Positions 7,680 through 16,479 of a stretch of 64,000 nt of DNA are shown here, piece after piece. A program made the position numbers and the translations under genes. Each line of letters starts with the position of its first letter. The first letter of the stretch is position 1. Origin of the DNA: an uncultured Bacteroidales bacterium (GTDB lineage: Bacteria > Bacteroidota > Bacteroidia > Bacteroidales > UBA932); NCBI GenBank assembly GCA_949286415.1, contig CASEBV010000015.1, positions 86,228-150,227 on the forward strand, written 5' to 3'. The notes under the pieces were generated by a model. It was not told the origin of the DNA. It ran no database searches and saw nothing but the letters and a program-made list of their open reading frames with translations.

Positions 7680-10043
7680 ATGAGTAAGGTGGGAACAGCC
7701 CTGACAGTCATTGCAGTCGGGCTGGCGCTTGTCATGTGTGTGCCGAAATGCGGTCTCAGGAAATCAAAGACATACTCAGCGGAAAGGGAAAAAATTCAGC
7801 TTCCGGAGGGTGAATATCTGGTCAACAGGTTCACCCCGGAAGATTCATATTGTTATACGGCGTACCCTTATGAATATGAAGACTCCGGGCAGATGAAAAT
7901 GAGCGGAGGACTTGACTGGCACGGCGGCTTCAGACTCACCTACAGCCATGGACCGTATACACCGGGATATGCTGTGTTCAGACTTGGCCGTGAGTATGAG
8001 AAACTCATGTTCGTGCTCGGATACGAGAATTTCGAGTCCGGGGCAGGCGGCAACGGTTCGTATACGGAGCCGAGCATTTTCACTGTCACAGCCGACGGAC
8101 GGAAAATTCTTGACGAGGTCGTATATCCTTACGGCATACCGCATCGTTTCACACTTGACATAAAAGGTGTCGATGAACTGAAATTCCAGATTGTCTCAGG
8201 CTCGGGACGCATCTGTGTGGCCGAGGCGACTTTGTGGAAAAAGGGGGAGACACCGGTGGAGACAGGTAATCTGATTGTCGGGGAACCAGAAGCGAAGATG
8301 CTCGTAAAAGATATCCGGCCATATTTCCAGAGCCGTCAGTTTGAAAATGTTTCTCCTGACGACAGGATTACATCAATTAAAGTCAACGGAAGGCCATACG
8401 GCTATGGGTTTGCTGTGGACATGAAACAGGCTCTTGTCGGTGCAAATGAAGGCTGGGCATATTTCAATCTGAGGAAACAGTACTCCACCCTGAGTTTTGT
8501 CCTCGGTCCTCTTGACGAGGACGGCAGCAGCACCGGAAGCGGTTGGATTTCGGTAAAGGCAGACGGCCGTATTATCTATGAGAACGAATTGGGCTATGAT
8601 GATATCGCAAAGGCGGTTGTGTTGGATATAACCGGATGCGAGATGCTTTCGTTCCATTCCGAACAGGCTTCAGGCTCTCTCCGGGGAGGAATTGCGGAAA
8701 TGACGGTCTATCCGGAAGGAGAAGGTCCGGAGCCTGGTGCCGGATATTCCGTCGAGGACGGTGTTCCGGCCGATGATGACCTTTCATCCGTGGAATTTGC
8801 TTCAACCGTTGATCCGAGACTGAAGGAATTGCCCGATGTCTGCAAGCTCATATCAAATATTCCGCCATATACGGCCGATGCACAGGCGACCAGGCAGATT
8901 TATGACGGGACATCGGACCATATCACATTCTCCATGGGCGGACAACGCTTCAGCGAGGGAATAGTCCTATATAAGAAGGCAAGTCTTCTGGACAACAGGA
9001 CATCTGCATTCGCTGTCTTTGACCTCGGGAATGAATTCGATTATATGACATTCACTGCAGGATATATCGGCAAGAGCTGGACCATGAACAACGATCTGCT
9101 CAGGGTCTATGCGGATGACAGGCTCGTGCTCGAGACTCCGCTGATAGCCACTGCCCCGAATCAGAAATATACAGTTCCTCTCGGAAAATGCCGCAAGCTC
9201 AGATTTGAGAACCGTGGTTCCGGCAATCTGGATGTGGCTGCGTACGGTATCGGTGATATAGTGGTCTACCGGGGAGACCCTGTGCCGAACGACCTCTTTC
9301 CCAGACCAGTGCCGGAATGCCCTTATACTGTGGATCTGATAGATTTGGGTGCTCCATATATCCATTATGTGTCTCCGATGGGTGACCACAAGGATGAAAT
9401 CTTTTATGACGGGAGTACGCGGCGGAGGTATTTCGAGATTGACGGCAAACGCATCTATAAAGGATTTCTGCTCCAGACCAGCGTTCATTTCTCCCTTGAC
9501 TATGGAGCCCTGTCCGGTACTGACGGAGCCGGGGCAAGTGTCCTCGGAGGTGCCGCCGTGGGGGCCGCCTTCGTCCCGGCCGGGATTGCTGTCGGCGGTG
9601 CCGTGGTCGGCAGTACATTGATTGGGGCTGCGGCATTTCTTATGCTTGCTGCAGGAGGCGAGGCCATGGAAAACTCCTGTGCGGCTTTCAATACTTACGG
9701 ACAATACAACAGCGTGACATTTACCGTAGCCTGCTACAAGCCGTACATTAGCGCGGATGACTACAGGGAGACGCTTCTGATAGGCGCCGACCATGAGGTT
9801 GTGGCTGAATTGTCTCTCTATGAAACCATGGAGCCTCAGACAGTGACTGTGCCGATTGACGGCTGCGGACAGCTGATGTTCTGGCTTTCCAATACGGACA
9901 ACTGGTCCGGACAGTTCCTCTTTTATGACATCAGGCTGACAAAGGACAGGCTTCCGCTCAATATTCCGGAGGCAGTCCGGCCGCAGGACCGTGAGACTGG
10001 ACATAACGATGATGACACGCAGGCCGGTCGTCAGGAACAATAA
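7680..10043 (+). CDS. Membrane-anchored protein with four NPCBM-like modules and a glycine-zipper insertion
   Basis: I do not recognise a named family for the whole protein. An N-terminal hydrophobic stretch (about 6-22) acts as signal or anchor. Four successive regions (about 34-187, 200-345, 378-535, 545-775) share a pattern of an aromatic strand, a FxxGY or FVLG strand, V.ADGR and a V.LDI.G...L strand. That pattern is typical of NPCBM carbohydrate-binding modules (for example YEKLMFVLGYENF and TVTADGRKILDE). No catalytic domain is seen. The fourth module is split by a Gly/Ala-rich hydrophobic run (about residues 612-664, containing GGAAVGAAFVPAGIAVGG) that looks like a membrane-inserting glycine-zipper hairpin. 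The gene follows ndk by 2 bp and precedes a C10 protease by 23 bp. Binding of host or dietary glycans is an inference. Confidence 0.6.
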   Translation: MSKVGTALTVIAVGLALVMCVPKCGLRKSKTYSAEREKIQLPEGEYLVNRFTPEDSYCYTAYPYEYEDSGQMKMSGGLDWHGGFRLTYSHGPYTPGYAVFRLGREYEKLMFVLGYENFESGAGGNGSYTEPSIFTVTADGRKILDEVVYPYGIPHRFTLDIKGVDELKFQIVSGSGRICVAEATLWKKGETPVETGNLIVGEPEAKMLVKDIRPYFQSRQFENVSPDDRITSIKVNGRPYGYGFAVDMKQALVGANEGWAYFNLRKQYSTLSFVLGPLDEDGSSTGSGWISVKADGRIIYENELGYDDIAKAVVLDITGCEMLSFHSEQASGSLRGGIAEMTVYPEGEGPEPGAGYSVEDGVPADDDLSSVEFASTVDPRLKELPDVCKLISNIPPYTADAQATRQIYDGTSDHITFSMGGQRFSEGIVLYKKASLLDNRTSAFAVFDLGNEFDYMTFTAGYIGKSWTMNNDLLRVYADDRLVLETPLIATAPNQKYTVPLGKCRKLRFENRGSGNLDVAAYGIGDIVVYRGDPVPNDLFPRPVPECPYTVDLIDLGAPYIHYVSPMGDHKDEIFYDGSTRRRYFEIDGKRIYKGFLLQTSVHFSLDYGALSGTDGAGASVLGGAAVGAAFVPAGIAVGGAVVGSTLIGAAAFLMLAAGGEAMENSCAAFNTYGQYNSVTFTVACYKPYISADDYRETLLIGADHEVVAELSLYETMEPQTVTVPIDGCGQLMFWLSNTDNWSGQFLFYDIRLTKDRLPLNIPEAVRPQDRETGHNDDDTQAGRQEQ

Positions 10044-10066
10044 TATCTACAAAACATCAAGCAGTA

Positions 10067-11872
10067 TTGAGCGGATTGAAAATCATTGGATTATTGAATA
10101 ATATCATACTTTTCCCCTGTATCCTGGCCCTGTGCTTCTTTGGGGCAGATGCCGCCGAGGCTGCTCCCGTAGGAAGGGAGAAGGCTGCGGCAGCCGCAGA
10201 AGCTTTCTGGAATTCTGTCCCGAAGACAAAGAGTTCCGGTGCCGTACTGAAGTTTGTCGACGACGGCCGGACGGCGGCTGCAGGAGTCCCGGCATATTAT
10301 ATTTTTGAAAATGCTGCCGGCAACGGGTTCGTGATAATTTCCGGGGACGACAATCTCCCGCCTGTGCTCGGATATTCTTTTGAGTCTTCCCTGTCGGAGG
10401 GGGACTTCCCTCCGAATTTCCGTGAATGGCTTGACTATATGTCGATAGCCGCAAACAGTCCGTCTGCATTGCCTGTCTCCGGATGGACCGCTCCGCGTGC
10501 CGGAAGTCCGGTGGTGGATCTCCAGACTGCCAGATGGAACCAGACGGCTCCATATAACAGCTTGTGTCCGAAAAGCAATGGTGTGGCAACATATACAGGG
10601 TGTACGGCTACTGCCCTTGCCATAGTGATGAGACACCACAGGTGGCCTGTGCGTGGCACCGGGACGATTCCGGGCTACAATGCGTCCAGCGGGGTGACTG
10701 TCCCTTCCATAACTCTCGGCCATGAATACGACTGGGACAATATGCTGATGGAATACGGGTGGAGCTATTCAGATGAGGAGGAAGAGGCTGTGGCCGAACT
10801 GATGCGTGACTGTGCCGTCATGATAGTCTCGAATTTCATGCCGATAAACAGCGCCGGCACAGGTGCATCGTCGTACAAGATTCCTGAAGCCGTCGTGAAG
10901 TATATGGGATATGACAAGTCTGCATATTGTACCTCTCGCTCAGCGTATTCGCAGCCGCAATGGCTGGACATGCTGAAAAATGAACTTTCTTCAGGCAGGC
11001 CGATAGTATATTCCGGCTATGGCCCTGACGGCTCCGGGCATGCCTTTGTCCTTGACGGATATACAGATGACGGCTATTTTGGCGTCAACTGGGGCTGGGG
11101 AGGACAGGCTGACGGATATTTCCTCATAGACGCGATGGAGCCCACAATAGTAGGTGCCGGCGGGGGAGCCGGCTCATTCAGCCTTAACCAGATTGCTGTC
11201 CTGGGGCTGAAGCCGGATGAAGGAGGCAATTATGTGGAGAGTCTCGGCTTCATGAAGTATTCCGATGCGGCGGGTGATTTCAACGGCCTGTCAATCCGCT
11301 ATGGCACCATTGCGCAGGAACAGTATTTCAGCATGGGCTATGGCCTTATCTACAACAGGGGGGCGGTTGATTTCAACGGAGAAATCTGCTTTGCCCTTGC
11401 GGACAGTAAGGGGAACATCAAGGAAGTGCTCGAGTCATGGACCGCAACAATTGCCGGCACCGGGCTGAGAGGGGACAAATCCCTGTATGTGTCCTCTCCT
11501 GTAGTCCCCGGCGACCGCGTGAGGGCATATTTCCGAACTCAGAATACGCCTGAATGGACAGTCATAACTGGAAATGAAGACAATGGCTGTGTCTGGGAGC
11601 TTGTAGTCCCTGGAGACGAACCTCCGGTATATGAAGGGACGGTGGAGGAGGAGACATCGGTCCGCTACAGCAAGACCGACGGGATACTCCGTGTCGGCCT
11701 GCCTGAGGATGCCTCATATGTCCTGAAGGATGCCGATGGTACTGACGTTACATCTTCATGTGTTGTGACCGGCGATGTCCTTGAGATTGACACTGCCGGA
11801 CTTGAAGCGGGTACATACAGCCTTGTCCTTAGCCGGCAGGATGATGTAAAGGAAATCTCCCTGATATTCTGA
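10067..11872 (+). CDS. C10 family cysteine protease (streptopain/interpain-like), TTG start
   Basis: Secreted papain-fold protease. After a signal peptide (about 1-33) comes a Spi/C10 propeptide with YYIFENAAGNGFVIISGDD, then the catalytic domain with the active-site Cys in TGCTATALAIVMRHH and the His in GHAFVLDGY, followed by FGVNWGWGG, which carries the Asn/Trp motif. The C-terminal region (about 400-601) is beta-rich; its last 70 residues (IDTAGLEAGTYSLVLS ... ISLIF) resemble a type IX secretion sorting domain, although the typical basic end is absent. No ATG lies in frame before about residue 125, well after the signal peptide, so TTG at 10067 (or another TTG at 10076) must be used. It is probably co-transcribed with the NPCBM-like protein. 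Confidence 0.85.
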   Translation: MSGLKIIGLLNNIILFPCILALCFFGADAAEAAPVGREKAAAAAEAFWNSVPKTKSSGAVLKFVDDGRTAAAGVPAYYIFENAAGNGFVIISGDDNLPPVLGYSFESSLSEGDFPPNFREWLDYMSIAANSPSALPVSGWTAPRAGSPVVDLQTARWNQTAPYNSLCPKSNGVATYTGCTATALAIVMRHHRWPVRGTGTIPGYNASSGVTVPSITLGHEYDWDNMLMEYGWSYSDEEEEAVAELMRDCAVMIVSNFMPINSAGTGASSYKIPEAVVKYMGYDKSAYCTSRSAYSQPQWLDMLKNELSSGRPIVYSGYGPDGSGHAFVLDGYTDDGYFGVNWGWGGQADGYFLIDAMEPTIVGAGGGAGSFSLNQIAVLGLKPDEGGNYVESLGFMKYSDAAGDFNGLSIRYGTIAQEQYFSMGYGLIYNRGAVDFNGEICFALADSKGNIKEVLESWTATIAGTGLRGDKSLYVSSPVVPGDRVRAYFRTQNTPEWTVITGNEDNGCVWELVVPGDEPPVYEGTVEEETSVRYSKTDGILRVGLPEDASYVLKDADGTDVTSSCVVTGDVLEIDTAGLEAGTYSLVLSRQDDVKEISLIF

Positions 11873-11902
11873 AAATATTTCCGCAGAGTCTTTCATGAAA
11901 AA

Positions 11903-11924
11903 TTTCAGTCTCTTCTGAAACATT
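11903..11924 (+). terminator. Hairpin after the C10 protease gene
   Basis: TTTCAG (11903-11908... read as T-T-T-C-A-G) pairs with CTGAAA (11915-11920) across a six-base loop and is followed by CATTTTAA. It is short and AT-rich, so a weak intrinsic terminator ahead of the tmRNA gene is the best reading. Confidence 0.4.
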
Positions 11925-11969
11925 TTAAGGAAATGTCTGTATAATATAAATACAAGACAAATCGTCAAT

Positions 11970-12368
11970 GGGGATGTTCTGGTTTTGACAGCGCATGACA
12001 TCGGACGGTAAGCACGCCGGGCGTAGGGGACTTGCCCGTTAATCTCAGTCTCCGAACAATTAGTTGGCAACAACAACTACGCACTCGCTGCCTAATCTGC
12101 CAAGCAGTTTAGCTTAATCGTTGCCGCCAAGGCTGCGGCTACGACGAGTATCCCTCCGGGCTTCAGGCCGGTCATGTCCGGAATACGGGGTATCATCCAG
12201 ACCGGATGCACTGGAGGACTCCTTTAAATCCAGCCAAGATACAAAGGATAAGAGTACGGTAGCCTGCCTCCCGGCAGCCGTGCTCCGACAACTGAAGAGA
12301 GGATAAGCGTGTAGAAAGCTGCCTGGTGCGGCGTTTGGACGGCGGTTCGAGTCCGCCCATCTCCACCA
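11970..12368 (+). ncRNA. ssrA: tmRNA (transfer-messenger RNA)
   Basis: Rescues stalled ribosomes by acting as alanyl-tRNA and then as mRNA for a degradation tag. The 5' end GGGGATG (11970-11976) pairs with CATCTCC (12358-12364), followed by the discriminator A and CCA (12366-12368), forming the tRNA-like acceptor stem. The TTCGAGTCC T-arm lies just before the 3' end, and the 5' segment GTTCTGGTTTTGACAGC is the conserved tmRNA start. The tag frame runs 12066-12095: GGC AAC AAC AAC TAC GCA CTC GCT GCC TAA, giving G-N-N-N-Y-A-L-A-A. The tag ends in LAA, the ClpXP recognition signal; clpP and clpX are also in this window. The total of 399 nt is normal. Confidence 0.95.
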
Positions 12369-12375
12369 ATGTGTG

Positions 12376-13662
12376 ATGGCAGGGAAATTTTCAGATACTA
12401 TTACATTGTCAGATGCCGTGAGGATTTCAGGTCCTCTGGCCTTCAATATCATGCTCAAGCCGGCAGGCTCCCTGTGCAATCTTGACTGCCATTACTGCTA
12501 TTATCTTGACAAGGCGGAAATCTACGGCGGACATGAGCCGCGCATGAGCCTTGACATCCTTGAAGTCTGCATCAGAAAGTATATTGAAGCGAATGATGTG
12601 CCGGAAGTTACATTCAACTGGCACGGGGGAGAACCCCTTGTCATGGGGCTTGATTTTTACCGCAAGGCTGTCGCCCTTGAACAGAAATATGCCTCAGGCA
12701 AGACTATCCGCAACACCCTTCAGACAAACGGCACTCTCATCACTCAGGAATGGGCTTCTTTTTTCCGTGACAATGATTTTCTCATAGGCATTTCAATCGA
12801 CGGGCCGCAGGATATCCACGACAAATACCGAAAAGACAAGGGCGGGGCCCCGACATTTGACAAAGTCATGCGCGGACTGAACATTCTGTACCGGACAGGC
12901 GTCAGATATAATACGATGACCACTGTCAACAAGTCCGGCGAAGGCAGGGGTCTGGAAGTTTACAATTTTCTGAAGGGCATCGGCAGCCATTACATGCAGT
13001 TCATGCCTGTGGTCGAACATGTCAAGTATCCTGCAGGGAAAAATGGGAAGCCTGTGAAAGGAGCGAGGCCATATATTGTTTCCCCCTCTGCGGAAGGGGC
13101 CGTCATTGCCCGCTGGTCCGTGGACGCGTTGGCTTTCGGCCGCTTTCTCACTGATATCTTTGACAGTTGGGTGCTGAATGATGTCGGCCGGTATTTCGTG
13201 AATATCTTTGATGCCGCCCTTGCACGCTGGTGCGGAGAGATGCCGGGGACATGCGCATATGCTGAGACCTGCGGAGGAAACTCAATCATAGAGCACAACG
13301 GTGATGTCTATTCATGCGACCATTTCGTCTATCCTGAGTACAGGCTCGGAAATGTACTTGACGGTGACCTGCGAGAGATGATGACTTCGGCAGCCCAGAC
13401 AAAGTTCGGCATAGGGAAGCGCAATGCCCTTCCTGTGAAATGCATCAGATGCGACTGGCGCTTTGCCTGCAGCGGAGAATGTCCCAAGCACCGGTTCAAC
13501 AGGACAGAATCCGGTGAGACCGGGCTGAATGCATTGTGCGAAGGGTACCGCATGTTTTATTCCCATGTGGCTCCGTATATGGAGAAGATGAAGGAATTGC
13601 TTATGCGGAAGCAGGCGCCTGCGGGAGTGATGCTTTGGGCCAGAATGAAGAAATCCCTCTGA
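12376..13662 (+). CDS. Radical SAM/SPASM anaerobic sulfatase-maturating enzyme-like protein
   Basis: Cytoplasmic radical SAM enzyme of the anSME group, which converts a Cys or Ser of sulfatases into formylglycine. The radical SAM cluster motif is CNLDCHYC (Cys34, 38, 41 from the ATG), preceded by the characteristic FNIMLKPAGS. The C-terminal SPASM region holds the Cys set (CAYAETCGGN, YSCDHFVYPEYRLGN, CIRCDWRFACSGECPKH) for two auxiliary clusters. Its 428 residues are slightly above the usual length. A GTG at 12373 directly before the ATG is also possible. The start lies only 7 bp after the tmRNA 3' end, so its transcript must begin inside or upstream of ssrA. No sulfatase gene is in the window, so the target is unknown. 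Confidence 0.87.
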   Translation: MAGKFSDTITLSDAVRISGPLAFNIMLKPAGSLCNLDCHYCYYLDKAEIYGGHEPRMSLDILEVCIRKYIEANDVPEVTFNWHGGEPLVMGLDFYRKAVALEQKYASGKTIRNTLQTNGTLITQEWASFFRDNDFLIGISIDGPQDIHDKYRKDKGGAPTFDKVMRGLNILYRTGVRYNTMTTVNKSGEGRGLEVYNFLKGIGSHYMQFMPVVEHVKYPAGKNGKPVKGARPYIVSPSAEGAVIARWSVDALAFGRFLTDIFDSWVLNDVGRYFVNIFDAALARWCGEMPGTCAYAETCGGNSIIEHNGDVYSCDHFVYPEYRLGNVLDGDLREMMTSAAQTKFGIGKRNALPVKCIRCDWRFACSGECPKHRFNRTESGETGLNALCEGYRMFYSHVAPYMEKMKELLMRKQAPAGVMLWARMKKSL

Positions 13663-13677
13663 TAGCCTTTTTGAAAA

Positions 13678-13695
13678 ATCACCTGTTCGGGTGAT
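13678..13695 (+). terminator. Small hairpin after the sulfatase-maturase gene
   Basis: ATCACC (13678-13683) pairs with GGTGAT (13690-13695) over a six-base loop TGTTCG. There is no T-run immediately after, so its role as terminator is uncertain. Confidence 0.3.
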
Positions 13696-13755
13696 GCCTG
13701 TATGAAGCATTTGTATTTTCTTTGTAGCCGGATATTTTGACTGGAAGATTTCAAT

Positions 13756-13801
13756 TATATTTGTATCTGATATATAACTATATTTGCATCTGATATATAA
13801 C
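13756..13801 (+). repeat. Tandem 23-bp repeat carrying two -7 promoter boxes
   Basis: Two adjacent 23-bp copies (13756-13778 and 13779-13801) differ at one base (T13764 versus C13787). Each begins with TATATTTG, a perfect TAnnTTTG -7 box, and ends GATATATAAC. The second copy ends 16 bp ahead of the outer-membrane protein start at 13818. The duplication gives two overlapping promoters or one promoter with a duplicated control site. Confidence 0.75.
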
Positions 13802-13817
13802 CTGAATAATAGAGCAT

Positions 13818-14564
13818 ATGACAAGAAAGATTTTCGCAGTATCTCTGCTCCTTTTCATTGCTGCCGGCTTCAGCCAGATTGCATCGGCAAGCGATGATGA
13901 TCCGAAGTATGTCCGGAAGAGCTTTTTCAATTTCTCCTATCTTTCTGACAAGGTAAGGCTGTCGGACGAGAATTTCAATTTCGAGAACCTTGAAGGCGTC
14001 TGGGATGAAGCAGGAGATGTGCTTCGGGACAATGTCAAGGGCATCAGAAACAATTACGGATTTTCCCTTACCCGGGGACATACCTACGCATTCCACAAGA
14101 AGCCTATTGCCCGTCTTGTGACCATAGGCCTTGACGCCATTTTCTTTGATGTGACATATTCCAATTATTCGGTAGAGTCTCCGTCAGAGACATTGGGCAT
14201 GTCTTATCTTGAAGACGGGAAAAGAGTCTACATAGATTCCGAGATGTCCCTCCACAAGATGGAATACAGCCTTCAGGTCGGACCGTCAGTGACAATTACT
14301 CCCGGAAAGCAGCTCACAATCGAAGCATACGCGCGATATGCGCCTACCTTTTCCGCTATACTTGTGGACAAGACCTTTACCGGCAACTATGCTTCTGTTT
14401 TCGTCGGAGGTGCTTCCCTGACTTTCGGGAAAATAGGTGTCGGAATGGAGGCCCGTATAGGAACATGTGACTATAAGCGTCTTGGCGGCAAAGGAAATGT
14501 TTCCTTTGAAGGGGGCCGTATCAATACATCCGGCTTCAGGGCATTTGTCCAGATACGCTGGTAA
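13818..14564 (+). CDS. Predicted outer-membrane beta-barrel protein
   Basis: I do not recognise a specific family. The 248-residue product has a clear signal peptide (about 1-24, ending IASA) followed by alternating hydrophobic/polar strands. Its final residues are F-V-Q-I-R-W, the aromatic C terminus expected for insertion by the BAM machinery. Stretches such as YSLQVGPSVTITPGKQ and GASLTFGKIGVGMEARIG look like neighbouring barrel strands with short turns. It is transcribed alone behind the duplicated promoter block and converges on the ABC-F gene. Function cannot be assigned. Confidence 0.65.
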   Translation: MTRKIFAVSLLLFIAAGFSQIASASDDDPKYVRKSFFNFSYLSDKVRLSDENFNFENLEGVWDEAGDVLRDNVKGIRNNYGFSLTRGHTYAFHKKPIARLVTIGLDAIFFDVTYSNYSVESPSETLGMSYLEDGKRVYIDSEMSLHKMEYSLQVGPSVTITPGKQLTIEAYARYAPTFSAILVDKTFTGNYASVFVGGASLTFGKIGVGMEARIGTCDYKRLGGKGNVSFEGGRINTSGFRAFVQIRW

Positions 14565-14610
14565 TTCTGATCTGCCGGGAATCCGGATACATACTGTTGC
14601 AGCCGCCGGT

Positions 14611-16476
14611 TCAGCATGAAAGTTCGAGCCAGCGGTTTTCTTTTTCATCAATAAGGGCAAGCACTTCGCTGATTCTTTCCGAAGCCTTGCGGAGTTCCTC
14701 AAATTCAAGAGACCCTCCGGCAAGCTGCTCTTCAAGCGATGACTTCTCGGCATTGAGCGACTGGAGTTCTTTTTCCAGTTGTTCAAGCTCGCGCTGTTCC
14801 TTGTAGCTCAGCCTCTTCTTTCCGGAGTTTCCGCCTGTTCCGGCCGAGTCGCTTTCCCCGGTATTCCTGTCTTTTCTCAGTCCCGTGCCGCCGGATGTCC
14901 GGGCAGCCTTTTCTTCGGCTCTTGCCCTTGATTTCTGCTCTGCCTCATAGTCCCGGATAAATTCCCTGTATTCACTGTAGCTGCCGGTGAAGTCCTTGAC
15001 AATGCCGTTCCCGCAGAATACGAACAGATGGTCAGCGAGCCTGTCCAGAAAGTGCCTGTCATGGGAGATGATTATGAGTGTCCCCTGAAATTCCTTGAGA
15101 TATTCTTCCAGGATGTTCAGAGTGACGATGTCCAGGTCGTTGGTGGGCTCGTCAAGAATCAGAAGGTTGGGCTGCTGCATCAGTATTGTGAGCAGATACA
15201 GTCTGCGTTTCTCTCCGCCGCTCAGCTTTTCTATCCTGTTGTTGAGCATGTCGTGCGGGAAGAGGAAACGGCTGAGAAGCCTGGTGTCGTTGACTGTGTC
15301 AAGGACGGTGTCCTGAGGATTGAAAGTGATGCCGCTCTGACGGTAGTATCCTATTCTTAGGGATTCACCGCGTTCTATGACTCCGGCGAGCAGTCCCTGC
15401 CCCTCCTTGCGGGCTGCCTGATGGTCGGTTGACACCATTTCGGGAGAATAGTTTCCTGTCAGCAGGTTGATGAATGTGCTTTTCCCGGCACCGTTTCTCC
15501 CGACTATCCCGACCTTTTCATATCTCTGGAAATTGTATGTGAAATGATCAAGATAGCAGGTGTCCCCGTAATAGAATGAGACATCCTTGCAGTCGATGAT
15601 TTTTGTCCCCAGTCTCGTGGCCCCATGCAGGTCCGACAGCGAGACATGCTGCTCGCTGAAAGTCATGTCTGCCCTGGCCTTGAGTTCATGGAATGCATTT
15701 ATCCTGTATCTCGCTTTCCCGGTACGGGCCTGTGGAGTGCTTCGCATCCACTCGAGTTCGCGCCTGAGTATGTTGCGGACCTTGTCTGTCTCGGCATTCC
15801 TGTTGGCAATGCGTTCGGACCTTTTCTCCAGATAGTTCTGATAATTGCCCCTGTATACATAGAGAGAGCCGTGGTCAAGCTCCATTATCGTGTTGCATAC
15901 CTTGTCAAGGAAATATCTGTCATGTGTGACCATAAGCAGGGTACAGCGGGAGCGGGACAGAAAATTTTCCAGAAATTCTATGGCATCTATGTCCAGATGG
16001 TTGGTCGGCTCGTCCATTATGAAGAAGTCGGCCTCGCTTGCAAGCATTTCAGCAAGGGCCACTCTTTTTATTTCCCCTCCGGAGAGTTCCTTCATTTTCT
16101 GCCCGTAGTCCGTCAGACGGAAACCGGTCAGGTACTGTTTTACCCGTCTTTCGTATTCCCAGAGATGTTCCGTGTCAAGATGCTCTGTAAAGGCTGTGCT
16201 GTGGTCCATTATCTGGTCAAATATGCCTTTCTCCGGGTCAAATCCGTATTCCTGCTCAAGGAAGGCTATCCTTATGTCCTTGAGAAAGACAATCTTGCCG
16301 CCTGAGTCTGACTTGTCTTTGCCTGCAAGTATCCGCAGCAGGGAAGTTTTTCCCGTGCCGTTCGGGGCGATGAGCGCCATTTTGTCCCCTTCGTTGATGT
16401 TGAATCCGATGTTCTCAAACAGGACTTTCGGCCCGTAGGACTTGGAGATGTTTTCTATCTGGAGGTAACTTGCCAT
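14611..16476 (-). CDS. ABC-F family ATPase (Uup-like ribosome-associated)
   Basis: Cytoplasmic tandem-ABC protein without membrane segments, of the class that acts on the ribosomal E site. First nucleotide-binding domain: Walker A APNGTGKTSLL (about 37-47), signature LSGGEIKRVALAEML, Walker B DFFIMDEPTNHLD. The ABC-F linker (about 230-300) follows. Second domain: Walker A GRNGAGKSTFINLL, signature LSGGEKRRLYLL, Walker B LLILDEPTNDLD. A charged coiled-coil tail (about 550-621, rich in E, L and K) is typical of Uup. Its 621 residues fit Uup. It sits 3 bp downstream of the glycosyltransferase, at the end of a long minus-strand gene run. Antibiotic protection is not implied. Confidence 0.92.
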   Translation of the reverse strand: MASYLQIENISKSYGPKVLFENIGFNINEGDKMALIAPNGTGKTSLLRILAGKDKSDSGGKIVFLKDIRIAFLEQEYGFDPEKGIFDQIMDHSTAFTEHLDTEHLWEYERRVKQYLTGFRLTDYGQKMKELSGGEIKRVALAEMLASEADFFIMDEPTNHLDIDAIEFLENFLSRSRCTLLMVTHDRYFLDKVCNTIMELDHGSLYVYRGNYQNYLEKRSERIANRNAETDKVRNILRRELEWMRSTPQARTGKARYRINAFHELKARADMTFSEQHVSLSDLHGATRLGTKIIDCKDVSFYYGDTCYLDHFTYNFQRYEKVGIVGRNGAGKSTFINLLTGNYSPEMVSTDHQAARKEGQGLLAGVIERGESLRIGYYRQSGITFNPQDTVLDTVNDTRLLSRFLFPHDMLNNRIEKLSGGEKRRLYLLTILMQQPNLLILDEPTNDLDIVTLNILEEYLKEFQGTLIIISHDRHFLDRLADHLFVFCGNGIVKDFTGSYSEYREFIRDYEAEQKSRARAEEKAARTSGGTGLRKDRNTGESDSAGTGGNSGKKRLSYKEQRELEQLEKELQSLNAEKSSLEEQLAGGSLEFEELRKASERISEVLALIDEKENRWLELSC

Positions 16477-16479
16477 TTT

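Noticed and set aside
8967..10040. Minus-strand open frame of about 357 codons
   Set aside because: Shadow of the NPCBM-like gene; no motif or start context supports it.
12330..12368. Separate tRNA gene
   Set aside because: The TTCGAGTCC arm and CCA end belong to the tRNA-like domain of the tmRNA, whose 5' half starts at 11970.
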